Source: Seminavis robusta
Taxonomy: Eukaryota > Bacillariophyta > Bacillariophyceae > Naviculales > Naviculaceae
Assembly: GCA_903772945.1 (NCBI GenBank)
Contig: CAICTM010000911.1
Coordinates: 1-42,912, forward strand
DNA length: 42,912 bases
Reading direction: 5' to 3'
Shown: positions 30,889 to 40,516 of the stretch, one piece after another
How positions within the stretch are numbered: the stretch's first letter is position 1
Layout of the letters: each line of letters begins with the position of its first letter
Program-made: the position numbers and the translations under genes
Notes under the pieces: model-generated
Databases searched by the model: none
Seen by the model: only the letters and a program-made list of their open reading frames with translations
Told to the model about the DNA's origin: nothing

Positions 30889-32226
30889 TTAGTTTGCTTT
30901 GCGAGCACGGAGAATCGAAATGGTATGTACCGATTCACAAAAACCATCGCTGCCCCACGAGGATTGAAGGACTAGATCTCCTGGCTCCAGGAAAAACACT
31001 GGTCTTATGTTGTGATTCTTGGAGTGGCCATTTTCTTCATGCTGCTCCATCAAAGTCTCAGCTTCTTTGAGAGTCTCAAACTTGGCAATGTCACCTTCCT
31101 CGGTGTCGTTATCTTTCATTTCATGTTTCATCCATGGACAAGCGACTCGGGTGACAACTTGAGACAAGTCAGACATGATGGGTTCATCGTCCATGCTACA
31201 CTCAACCTGGTCACGGCCTTCCTCATCAACAAGACTGGTTGTAAAGTCTGTACCATTAGCAGATCCCACAGTGTAGTCCTTCTGAAAGATATAATCGTCT
31301 TTCAGTTGGAGTTCCTTCTCAAACTGAACCAAACCAGAAACAACGTCGTCCTCGAAGTCCTCATTATCCTCGTCATCCTCCTTGCGGAATCGATTGGAAG
31401 CTTTTTCTTCGTTGGTCGTCAACCAGAACTTGCAGGTTCCTTTGGTGGTTCGATTTTCAGTGAATTCATCGCAGGATCCATGATGGTAAATAACGTCATA
31501 GGTGCCCACCAAGCTTTCCGGTTTGATACTCTCACTGCTGAAGTGAGGTTCCAATTAATCGGGAAGGTCATAGAAATGAATGTTGTGCTTTTCCATCATG
31601 GCACGTTCGTGAGCTGCCTTGGCATCTGCTGCCTTCTGTTTCTCATCTTGGTCCAGCTTTTCACATGGCACACACAGTGCCATGTCCATGGACTTGTACT
31701 TCTTAATGGTCAAACTCTGATGATTGTATGCGGTCAGTTCGCGCGGGAGAATTTGTTGACATTTCGAAAACTCTGCCACAGGTTTTGTTTCCTTGCACCT
31801 TTTGCATACTCTGGGCATCTTGATGATGCATTCGATGCAAATGGGGCAGTCCTTGTTGTCAGTACCAATATTCTGTACGTTTTTACCACTCATTCTAAAG
31901 GCCTGCCTTTGATCATTTGCATACCCTTGGATGGTCTTGGCGACTTTGCAACTTTGGCAGCAAAATGTGGGTTTGGGGGCCTTGCCCTTGGGTGTTCCAC
32001 AGAAAGCGCGACTATTGCAATCGTTGCAGGTAATAGCGTTGTTCCCTTTTTTCCACTGCTTCTTACTAAAGTCACCCCGGCACTTTATGATATTGCACTC
32101 ACAACATTCCCGGCTACTGGTATTTCCTCCCTGGCCAGCAAGATCGGGCTTGGGTTTCTTTTGGGCTTGGACACCATCTTCAATGGCATAGCCTCGTTTG
32201 TTGTTGTTGTTGTTGTTTTGATTCAT
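30889..32226 (-). pseudogene. Cys-cluster paralogue interrupted by one in-frame TAA
   Basis: The frame runs from ATG 32226 to TAA 30889 (446 codons) with one internal TAA at 31555-31557 between YDLPD and LEPHFSS. Before it, the 223-residue part has an Asn run, KKPKP, and Cys modules like the neighbour at 25734-27827 (CCECNIIKC, DFSKKQW, CNDC; CCQSCK, CIECIIKMPRVCKRCKETKP, CVPC). After it, the part matches the other gene's C-terminal domain (GTYDVIYHHG, TKGTCKFWLTT, VACPWMKHEM, FLEPGDLVL). The second part has no Met near its start, so it is not an independent gene. Coding sense is otherwise intact, so the stop is recent, is a sequence error, or is read through. It lacks the internal duplication of its paralogue. 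Function unknown; the Cys modules are tentatively Stc1-like. Confidence 0.75.
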
Positions 32227-32689
32227 GACGATCGACCACTTGCCGAAAGGAGGAAGAGATCCGGGGCTCTTCTTGCATGCGACGTGAATAATAGTGAGAC
32301 CTCCTATGGGATTTTGCATCAATCTTCGTGACGATCGGCATTGGGTTGGTTGTTGCGTCCGTACGACTGTAGCGTGGCCTCATTTATTCTCAGTGAGCCA
32401 TGTGAGGCCTGCGAATGCCATCGCCCAAACGTCCTTTTGTAACAGCCCTGCCGTCTTTTGAGTAAAACTGCACAGCAGCTTGATCTTCGAAGACACTTGA
32501 GCAAGCCGAGCTACACAGTCACCATGTCACGTAGAATCCTACTGGGAGCCACACAGAAGGGTCATCAACCTGGATCTTGATCATGAGTTCGTTCTCTCCC
32601 CTTTTCTTCTTTCGAGGACAGACCACAAAAAGATCCCATCATCAATCTCTCTTGTTGATACTGTATTGTACCTTTCTAAGGAAGCCACC
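32227..32689. promoter_or_regulatory. Divergent intergenic region
   Basis: 463 bp separate the minus-strand Cys-cluster paralogue from the plus-strand VOC gene, so promoters for both should lie here. A pyrimidine-rich run (TTCTCTCCCCTTTTCTTCTT) near 32590-32610 precedes the VOC leader. No defined element recognised. Confidence 0.4.
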
Positions 32690-33811
32690 ATGTCGGACGA
32701 TGAGGCCAGCAACAATGGAGAGACCGAGGAGGACGAGGCGATGAAGAAGCTCTTGGCTGGCTTTGTCGATGAAATGGGAGGAGACGATGATGACGACGAC
32801 GACGGACTCGAGCAGTCTTCTTCTAGCAGCGCCCCCGAACGACGAGAAATCGAGTTGCCAGATAACGTGTTGGATCACATTGTTCTCGCAGCGCCAGAAC
32901 TGGAACCTGCCATTATCGAGTTTCAGGAAAAGACGGGAATCGAGCCTCGAATTTCTGGTTCGATCAAGGGTCTCGGTATCAAAACCGCCCGTGTGTCGTT
33001 TGAGGGTGATTCCTTCTTGGAGATTATTGCACCCGATCCGGAAAAGGGAGGCCCTATCGGTGCTCTGTTGCGTGCTTCGGGGTTGACTGGTCTTCAGCCC
33101 TTTCACTGGGCCATTCGAAACTCCAAAACGGGGGATCTCACGGGCCCCTTCAAGAAGCTGGGGTATACCCCGGATTGTATCTCCATGTTTGGAGCACGTC
33201 AAGATGGAACTCCCAGAAAGTGGGAACTCTTGTATCTCTATGGGCACAAGCTGAAGGGCATGTGCCCCTTTTTCATTAACTGGGATAACTCGGATCATCC
33301 CTGTGAATCCATGCCCATTGTCGGTGATTTGGTACATGTCAAGGTGACAGCTCCAGCTGATGATCTTATCCATACACTCATCAAGGAGACTTGCTCATCC
33401 GGCTTTCAGTTGGAAGAAGGAACTGCCAAGTTTGAGGTCAAGTTTGACAGTCCCGAAGGAGAAGTCGAGTTTACTGCGGATAGTATGATTGGATTTAGGT
33501 TCCCGGGATTTGAAGATGAGTGTGGTCCTATTGAAGGTGAAGAAGGTGCTCCCGCGCCCGAATTTGCCATGCCAGAAATGCCCGAGATGTTGGAGGTCGG
33601 AGATCCGGACGATCTCCCTGATGTGGCCGATTTGCCGCCAGTGGAAGGAGGGGGCGATGACGACGAAGGCGGTGACGGAGAAAAGAAAAAGAAGAAGAAA
33701 AAGGACGGAAAAGAAAAGAAGAAGAAAAAGGATAAGGACGACAAGAAAGAGAAGAAAAAGAAAAAGGACAAAAAGAAGGAAGATGGCGGAGACGAAGGTG
33801 GAGACGAGTAA
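32690..33811 (+). CDS. Glyoxalase-like (VOC) protein with C-terminal Lys-rich tail
   Basis: A single exon of 373 residues starting with an acidic, Asp-run N-terminus (MSDDEASNNGETEEDEAM). A VOC/glyoxalase-like fold, close to the Glyoxalase_3 type, spans about 60-285: LDHIVLAAPELEPAI starts the first beta-alpha-beta-beta-beta unit with its His, then GLGIKTARVSFEG, FLEIIAPDP with a candidate metal-ligand Glu, and FHWAIRNS with another His. After an acidic Pro-rich stretch, the last ~45 residues are nearly all Lys with Asp/Glu/Gly. The same enzyme-like core occurs in the next gene at 34639-36048, so the two are tandem paralogues. VOC proteins include lactoylglutathione lyases, dioxygenases and resistance proteins; substrate unknown. 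No targeting peptide; the Lys tail may be nuclear or nucleic-acid binding (inference). Confidence 0.82.
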   Translation: MSDDEASNNGETEEDEAMKKLLAGFVDEMGGDDDDDDDGLEQSSSSSAPERREIELPDNVLDHIVLAAPELEPAIIEFQEKTGIEPRISGSIKGLGIKTARVSFEGDSFLEIIAPDPEKGGPIGALLRASGLTGLQPFHWAIRNSKTGDLTGPFKKLGYTPDCISMFGARQDGTPRKWELLYLYGHKLKGMCPFFINWDNSDHPCESMPIVGDLVHVKVTAPADDLIHTLIKETCSSGFQLEEGTAKFEVKFDSPEGEVEFTADSMIGFRFPGFEDECGPIEGEEGAPAPEFAMPEMPEMLEVGDPDDLPDVADLPPVEGGGDDDEGGDGEKKKKKKKDGKEKKKKKDKDDKKEKKKKKDKKKEDGGDEGGDE

Positions 33812-34638
33812 AATGTGTGTATTCTGTGCGTTTGAATTTGTCTTGCAAAGAAAGAAAAAAATGGAAGGTGTGTGGATGTGGGCCTGCTCCGGGCTAGAAA
33901 ACTGGCCGTGATGCGTGAAGGTAGAATCTAGATTATAGTTTTCAGTGTATGGATGTTAAATTAATTTACTAGCGCTAGCGTGTGCTAGCAAGCTCTCCTT
34001 TCAGATCCCAGGATGGAAAACATATATATTAGTTTCGTGTTTGTAGCATTTTAATAAAATTTAGTTCGGAGTGCGGCTTACTGGCTTCATCAGCACACCC
34101 AAGAAGCGTCATGGCGTCGACTTCCGAAGCAACGTAATGCTTCATTTTATCCAATAATAGGTTCTGGCTGGGGTGGAAGTGCTGGTACTGGTACCATATG
34201 CTAGCCCATCGTAGCTACTGGTATCGGTGCCAGTCTACTTTCCTCTTCCAAAGCAAAAGCTCGAAGTCCCAGTCTTGCCGTTGCGTACCAATTTTTGCGA
34301 CTGCTCTTGGAGGGAGAAGTCACGGTAAGATCTTTATGACGTCATCAAGTCTATAAGTATCTTTTCCAGATGTCTTTTGAAGGTGACCCCACCCTACTAG
34401 CACCATTTCAGAAATCCAAAAGGCGACCTTCGCTCTTTTCGACCGACTTTGCCTCCTTTCCTTCTTCAGCCCACAGCCACGTTGTTGTTCCCTTGTTTGG
34501 AAACACCTCCCTCTGTTGCTGTTGCTGTTGCCTGCTTCCCCTGGTGTTGCTACAGTATCTGTTTCAAGAGAGAATATCAAGAAGCCAACCGCATCTCGAG
34601 CACTTTCATTCAATCAACTTATTCTACAATCCTACAAG
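33812..34638. other. Intergenic between VOC paralogues
   Basis: Contains the 3' end of the first VOC gene and the promoter/leader of the second. Short palindromic GCTAGC words (CTAGCGCTAGCGTGTGCTAGC) occur near 33970-33990. The second gene's frame is open upstream to 34516, but that part is Leu/Cys-rich sequence without a motif and 34639 has a sound start. Confidence 0.45.
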
Positions 34639-36048
34639 ATGGGAGAAGACGGCGACGGAGAGAAAAAGGAGCGAAGGAAGAGTACAAGGGAAGGCAAGAA
34701 GGATAGCAAAAAGGAGTCCAAGAAAGAGAGCAAGAAAGAAAGCAAAAAGGACTCCAAGAAGGAGAGTAAGAAAGAGAGTAAAAAGGAGAGCAAGAAAGAC
34801 AGCAAGAAGGAATCCAAGAAAGATAGCAAGAAGGAATCCAAAAAGGAATCCAAGAAGGAGAGCAAGAAGGAGAGTAAGAAGGAACCCAAGAAGGAGAGCA
34901 AGAAGGAGAGTAAGAAAGAGAGCAAACGAAAGGACTTGAAAAAGCGAAAGAGTACCAGCAAAATAGTCATTCCGGGACAAGAATCCACAGTCTCCTTTAT
35001 CGATCCCTCCGAACTAGTGGACTTGCCCGATACGAAAGAATTGGAGGAGCCTGCCGTGGAGGATTTCACACCCGTGCCCATCGCTTCGGCTGGCAATTCC
35101 AGCGCCGTTTTCGTGGATAGCAGTGACGATGAAAAACCAAAAGCCAGTACTAGCGCCGAAGATGATGAAATCAAGGCTCTACTGGAGGGCCTGACGGAAG
35201 ACGCCAATACGGACGACAATAGTTCCTCCAGTTCCAGTAGCTCATCCTCGAGTAATTGGTCGAAACGAGAGATTGAACTCCCTCAGAACTATCTTGATCA
35301 CGTGGTTCTGGCCGCACCCGAGCTGTTTACGGCAATCGAAGAATTTGAAGAAAAGACGGGCATTGAACCCATCGTCTCGGGACATATAAGAGGATTGGGT
35401 ATCAAGACGGCTCGAGTGACATTCGAAGGACCCTCCTTTCTCGAAATCATTGCCCCGGATCCTGACAGTAATGGGCCCATCGGGACACTCCTTCGATCCA
35501 CAGGTCTCACCGGTTTAACCCCGTTTCATTGGGCAATTCGAACGTCGGACGCTGAAGCCATGGTGCCCTCATTGAGGAACATTGGCTACACACCAGATGT
35601 CATTGGCATGTCGGGAGCGAATCAGGATGGCACTCGACGCAAATGGGAAATGCTCTTTTTGTACGGCCATAGGCTGGGTGGTATCGCGCCGTTCTTTATC
35701 AATTGGGGAAATTCAGAACATCCTTGCGAAACAATGCCAATTGTGGGAGACTTGGTTGGGTTGACGATAAGGGCTCCTCCGGATGATTATATTCACAAAA
35801 TGATGGCACTTACTGGCTCTCAAGGATTCAACTTGGAGATTGGAAGTCCTCACTTTGAGATCAAGTTTCAGTGCCCAAGTGGTGAGGTTTCATTTGAAGC
35901 CGACAGAATGGTAGGATTTCGGTTCCCTGGTTTTGAAGACGAGTGCGGCCCTATCGTTGGCCATGCTGAAGAAGAATTACCAGAGCTCGTTATGCCCGCA
36001 ATGCCTGACATGTTGGACTTGAATGCAGAATACGATGGTGACGACTGA
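34639..36048 (+). CDS. Glyoxalase-like (VOC) protein with N-terminal KKES repeat array
   Basis: A single exon of 469 residues. Residues 20-95 are 19 tandem tetrapeptides KK(E/D)S (one KKEP), encoded by varying codons. A basic KRKDLKKRK follows, then a Ser-rich acidic linker. The VOC/glyoxalase-like core (~214-440) is strongly similar to that of the gene at 32690-33811: LDHVVLAAPEL, GLGIKTARVTFEG, FLEIIAPDP, FHWAIRTS, FPGFEDECGPI. Here the Lys-rich block is at the N-terminus, while the first paralogue has it at the C-terminus. No signal peptide precedes it, so a silica-targeting role as in silaffin Lys clusters is not supported. Function unknown; the Ser in KKES repeats could be phosphorylated (inference). 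Confidence 0.82.
   Translation: MGEDGDGEKKERRKSTREGKKDSKKESKKESKKESKKDSKKESKKESKKESKKDSKKESKKDSKKESKKESKKESKKESKKEPKKESKKESKKESKRKDLKKRKSTSKIVIPGQESTVSFIDPSELVDLPDTKELEEPAVEDFTPVPIASAGNSSAVFVDSSDDEKPKASTSAEDDEIKALLEGLTEDANTDDNSSSSSSSSSSSNWSKREIELPQNYLDHVVLAAPELFTAIEEFEEKTGIEPIVSGHIRGLGIKTARVTFEGPSFLEIIAPDPDSNGPIGTLLRSTGLTGLTPFHWAIRTSDAEAMVPSLRNIGYTPDVIGMSGANQDGTRRKWEMLFLYGHRLGGIAPFFINWGNSEHPCETMPIVGDLVGLTIRAPPDDYIHKMMALTGSQGFNLEIGSPHFEIKFQCPSGEVSFEADRMVGFRFPGFEDECGPIVGHAEEELPELVMPAMPDMLDLNAEYDGDD
34696..34923 (+). repeat. 12-bp coding minisatellite encoding KK(E/D)S
   Basis: Nineteen 12-bp units of the form AAGAAGGAGAGC with synonymous and Asp/Glu variants. Codon variation between units shows it is not a very recent perfect expansion. 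Confidence 0.85.
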
Positions 36049-36561
36049 GAATGCAACAATTTGGCACCAGTGCTTATCCGAACAGTGCAACAAAGATTCA
36101 CTTTTGTGGATACTACTACAATCTACGAGCCAGTGCGATACGACCAGAATGAAGATTGGAGAGAGGGATAGTCTTTCGGGACGACGCTGTTCTTGATGTG
36201 CCTAACCGTAAGGCTTCGGTGTTTGTTTGGTTTTGGTTTTTTGTAGTACCAATCTGTCCATGAATAGGCAATTTGTACAATATACCACGCCAATCTTTTG
36301 TCGCCGAGCTACTGTATATGCCATTCATCGAATCCTTTCCAAAAGTCGAAACGAAGAAGGAACCGTGCTTTCGTTTAGAGTAGAGGAATCATGTAAAAAG
36401 ATGATCATAGCAGCACTGTTGCGTCAAACCATAATCTATAATGAGAGAGCATTCCATTAGGCCCATCAACACCTACTGCGTGTGGAGGTTGTTGTGCGCA
36501 GAAAAATGACAATAGATTGATCTATCCTCCACCCGCCCCAATAGGAAGCAACATGACCCAA
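36049..36561. other. Convergent intergenic region
   Basis: Between the end of the second VOC gene (plus) and the end of the short pseudogene copy (minus). No gene or repeat recognised. Confidence 0.45.
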
Positions 36562-37187
36562 TCATGAAATTGCACTATGCTTTCGTTTGTTTCCACTTCT
36601 AGTCATCTTCAAGCTTCCCTGAGAGTTGTTGGAACTCCATCTGTCTGGGTTTTCTCGAAGAAGTGCATAAAGAATGTCATATCTGTCTTCTGGTGTGGCA
36701 GGGTTTTGGCACACATCCTCTCGAAAGAGTACTGTGTCGTTTTGTACTTTTGCCAGCAGATCCATAAATTCAGCTTTTGTAGTTTCAGAACTGCATGCTT
36801 TCTGGCGCCCCAGCCAATTCAGCACTGTGTAAATCGGTAGTACCGGTACACGTAGCAAAGGAAGTTTGCTGCTGCTCTTGAGGTTTTTGGCCTCCGCGTT
36901 GACTTCACTGATGGTTGCCCTCTTCTCAGTCTCCTGGAGAATTTCGTCTACCGACTCTGGTTGTTTGGCGGCGAGAAAACCAATCACTCCGGGCTTGGCT
37001 CCGTGTTTGATGACATTGGCAAGGAGTCGCTCGGTCGGAGCTTCCGGGCAGGACTCAAGCACGTTTTGACCGTTGCCAGATCTGCCTTGGCCATCAACAT
37101 AATTTCCAATACTTCAAGCTTGGAAACAGTCCAGTTGCTGGTCGGAACTGGGTTGTCAATAGAAGCAAGCAGAGCGGAAGCGTCCAT
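36562..37187 (-). pseudogene. Short broken copy of the unknown LRR-like family
   Basis: It reads from ATG 37187 (MDASALLASIDNPVPTSNW) to TGA 36562, with one frame change near 37061. One extra base in an A-run would restore the KNVLESCPEAP reading. It shares the N-terminal block (AKADLATVK, IKHGAKPGVIGFL) and the C-terminal block (LNWLGRQKA, ALLRENPDRW, NKRKHS) with the copy at 4613-6119, but lacks the ~250-residue Leu-rich middle, so it is also internally deleted or naturally short. If the single frameshift is a sequencing or assembly error, this would be an intact short gene of about 207 residues. Function unknown. Confidence 0.7.
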
Positions 37188-37324
37188 GATGTGACTTTTA
37201 GTAGCTTATTCTTAATAGCTTAGTAGGAAGTAGTTCTTTCCAGCAACCTCTGGAAGCAGACGAAGTTGTTGGATGTAGCAAATGCGATGGCAAGTAAAAG
37301 GGATGGATCCAGCCAGCTGAGCTG

Positions 37325-37511
37325 GGCTAGCAGGGCTGAGTAGGGCTGAGTAGGGCTGAGTAGGGCTGAGTAGGGCTGAGTAGGGCTGAGATGGGAATGA
37401 GCTTGAGCTTGAGCTGAAGCTTGAGCTGAGCTGAGCTGAGCTGAGCTGAGCTGAGCTGAGCTGAGCTGAGCTGAGCTGATCTGAGCTGAGCTGAGCTGAA
37501 CTGAACTGAAT
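37325..37511. repeat. Decamer array followed by (GAGCT)n pentamer array
   Basis: First come about six to seven copies of the decamer GGGCTGAGTA (37325-37393), then irregular GAGCTT, then a (GAGCT)n run that shifts to CTGAA units at 37494-37508. The unit CTGAG/CTGAA is the reverse complement of the CTCAG/TTCAG units that begin at about 40517, so the two arrays are in inverted orientation. Confidence 0.9.
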
Positions 37512-37587
37512 AGAATCGCGAGATACAAAAAACCAAAGAAGATAAGAATATATTTAGGGAAAAAAGCTTCAGCGAACTATCCGCCTT

Positions 37588-39300
37588 TCATGCCCTTATT
37601 TTAACCCCCAAGGTTGGCCCTCCGACCAATTCAAACGTACTTTAGGAAAGCGACAAACGGACGACTACGAAGTAGAACTTCAACCTGATGCTAACCTATC
37701 ACCTAGGGCTTACCCTATACCACGGGTCCATACCAACAATCTTAAGACAGAGGGCGAAACGTCTCTGCGATGCAGGAGCACTTAAGAAAGTAAACCGTTC
37801 CGAGTGGAAGGCACCAACTTTTATCATACCCAAAAAGAATGGATCTAAACGGTTCATCTCGGACGTCCGGGAACTGAACAAAAAGGTTAAGCTAAAACCA
37901 TTGTCCGATCTCAAAGATACAAGACATGCTTTTGAATCTAGACGGATTCAGAAAATACGAATACCAACGAGTACCGATGAGCCTATGTAATAGCCCAGAC
38001 ATCTTCCAAAGGAAGAGGGAATCACTCATGCACGACTTGGGAAAATGTTCCGTGCATACATTGATGATCAACTCATCCTAACTAACGGCGATCTGGTAGA
38101 TCACGTTGAATAGTTAGATGAAGTTCTCCTAAAGGCTTCGAGAAGCCGGACTTAAGATCAATGCTAACAAGTCCTTCTTCGAAAGAAGAGAACTTGAGTA
38201 TCTAAGCTACTGGATTACTTATTGAGAAGGAATCCAACCCGTAACCAAGAAAATAGATGCCGAGATCTGCTCCAATGCAGCAGACGAAGTAGCCATCGTT
38301 CTAGAACAGACGTGGCTCACCCAGTATCCATGGACTGCTGAGGTTATCATGGATAGCGAACGTGAGTTCCGCGCAAAGGTCGAAAGAAGACTCTCCGCGA
38401 TGAATATGGACTTCGTACAAGTTCATTAACACACGTTTCAATCGTGACCGCGATTCAACAAACGTCCTTTTCGAAGTAAAATGGAAACACATCAAAAAAC
38501 GTCGACAACGACTAATCCAGAAACACACTGATAAGGAACACGCGACGCGTGGTTCCCTCATCAATACAATGTCAACGATACTGTGAGGTATCAACAGTAT
38601 CAGCACCGCAAGTAAGCAAAAGTACAAAGGTCATTACAATATGGACCGAGTAAATAACAATGGCACTGTACGGCTCCGACATGCTACCGCAAATGGCGGC
38701 ACAGTATACAAGACTTGGAACATAAGGTATTTACACCAATACAAGAGGCCTGATCCCCTTGTAGTATTGCCCTCGTGCGACGCACATGTCTACATCCAAT
38801 CTCCGGGGAGTGCCCCGCACTTTATTCATATGTTCTCCTTCTCCGACTGATGTCGCGCCTTCTGTGACCTTGTCAGGGGGCGAATGCAATACAACGCTCT
38901 TAGCCTTATTCGCGACTCGATCCTAGATTAGGGTTTGAGTTGAACTCATGACTAGTCCTTCGCGAATAGTCATTGAGACAGGGTTCTCAATGACTGCAGT
39001 ACATACTAGGATTGTCGATGAAAACATCGCTTCTAATATTAATCCGGTGGAAAGTCACGCACTAGACATCTACTAGCTTAAGTTTCCACGCGTTCCGGGA
39101 TTGGACCGTGGAGTACATAGAGTTATTGCCATAACCTACGATATCACACTAAGAGGCCTCCCGAGGGAGACAAACTTCAATGAGCTTCACAACGATCTCT
39201 CTCATGGATTAGTTTTCGTAGCTTTCTAATCTCATCTCATAACTTTCATTCTCTCAAACTCAAAACACTCGAAAGATCTTTACACTAGCTTTTAGCGTAG
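37588..39300 (+). mobile_element. Decayed Ty3/gypsy retrotransposon relic
   Basis: Reverse-transcriptase blocks read in plus orientation across several frames: TLGKRQTDDYEVELQPDA at about 37640-37690; RLCDAGALKKVNRSEW and TFIIPKKNGSKRFISDVREL within 37688-37990 (the RT start of Ty3/gypsy type); YEYQRVPMSLCNSPDIF near 37955-38005; FRAYIDDQLILTNGDLVDHVE (the YIDD catalytic motif) near 38047-38110. Then come an integrase-core remnant (TWLTQYPWTAEVIMDSEREF, about 38310-38370) and an integrase C-terminal remnant (VNNNGTVRLRHATANGG...TWNIRYLHQYK) at 38641-38750. The central RT, all of RNase H and most of integrase are deleted, and stops and frameshifts are frequent, so it is dead. A purine run GTCAGGGGGCG at 38873-38883 could be a polypurine tract with LTR remnants after it; no 5' LTR seen. 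Confidence 0.85.
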
Positions 39301-40510
39301 TGCATTATTGTCTCCACTTGATGTACTAGTAGCTCACCAAGTTGCGCATCGTGTCCAGTCATGGCCAGTGGGGACATCGAGATGGCAAAAGCTGGGGCTG
39401 AGCTCTGATAGCAATGTCAGATGCTTCGAGATCAGCCTTACTCCAGTAAGGTCTCTCGTCTTCTATATGGATAGTCACCTTCGACTTGCATGTTGCTGCA
39501 TGAAATCCCATTTAGTTTTCTTTGGACTCCTGTGTGATTGACAGTATGGGTGGGTCTGCCCTACCTGGTCTCCTTCGTACCAGTGGTGTCACCTCTCATT
39601 ACACACCATCTCTGGCCTCCTACCTCATCCCGTGCTAGTGCCTTGTCCTGGCAAGATGGTCTTACCAAATGTTTGCGCTCAACATCGCCGCCCACAAGCA
39701 CTGCATCTTCAATCCTCTCTGGTCTCAGCTTTGCGTTCATATATTCATCTGAAAAGTCAGCCTTCCACAGTTCTGGGCGCTTCTACATATTTCCCATGCA
39801 ATCCCTCATTTGGACCCTTTTCTTAGTCTCCACCAAGTTATCCATGAGTGGCCTCTACCGGTACCGGTACATCTAATCCAGAGTAGTTTTAATATGCAAT
39901 GGTTTGTGCTGGTAGTTTTGGCCTAGTGCTTGAACATGTTGGAGCCAACAATGCTGCCTGTGCTTCAAGCGAAACCAAAGTAATTGGCTTTGGCGCACTC
40001 GCCACTTTAGCAAAATGTAGTTACTAGCCGGTCTATGCGTCAGCAAAATCAATGCCTGAGGCTGTCTCCATGGTTTCCAGGTAGATACGTATCCATCTAC
40101 TGTTTCTTTTAAAAAGGCTCCATGAGCATGTGCAAATTCCAAGTCACCCATGACAATCACATCAAAGGCACGCAGATCCTTACTACTATGCATATTTAAA
40201 GCGAGACACAAACAGTCTCTGCACGCCATCCTACAATGCTTCTCAACCAAACGGTTGACTAGTAGAGACAGGTGGAAACAACTGCCTTTGGAACAAACTG
40301 AGAGTCTGGAACATCTGGGCTTCACTGGTCAAAACTTGCAACTCTTGGCCAAACAAGTTGTGGTCCTGGAAAACTGCACGACTGTGGTGCGAGCTTGCTC
40401 ATCAATGCAACACTGGTGCCAAAGTTGGAAGGGCTGCCATTCTCAATCATCACAAACACCATGTCCTGAAAAGGCCTCATTTTTTACCAGAATTGATCTT
40501 GTGCTCGCTG
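39301..40510. other. Unassigned region between gypsy relic and satellite
   Basis: Longest frames are 112 codons (plus) and 150 codons (minus, 39873-40325). On the minus strand the segment near 40165-40100 (DVIVMGDLEFAHAHGAF) faintly resembles a decayed transposase, but I cannot place it. A (CCGGTA)n-like CTACCGGTACCGGTAC word is at about 39857. Treated as probable mobile-element debris, low confidence. Confidence 0.25.
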
Positions 40511-40516
40511 CCAAGC

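Noticed and set aside
31012..32331. A 439-codon plus-strand frame
   Set aside because: It lies antisense to the Cys-cluster paralogue, whose minus-strand frame has motif and paralogue support.
39873..40325. Minus-strand 150-codon frame as a transposase gene
   Set aside because: Only a short faint resemblance; no start, catalytic triad or terminal repeats.
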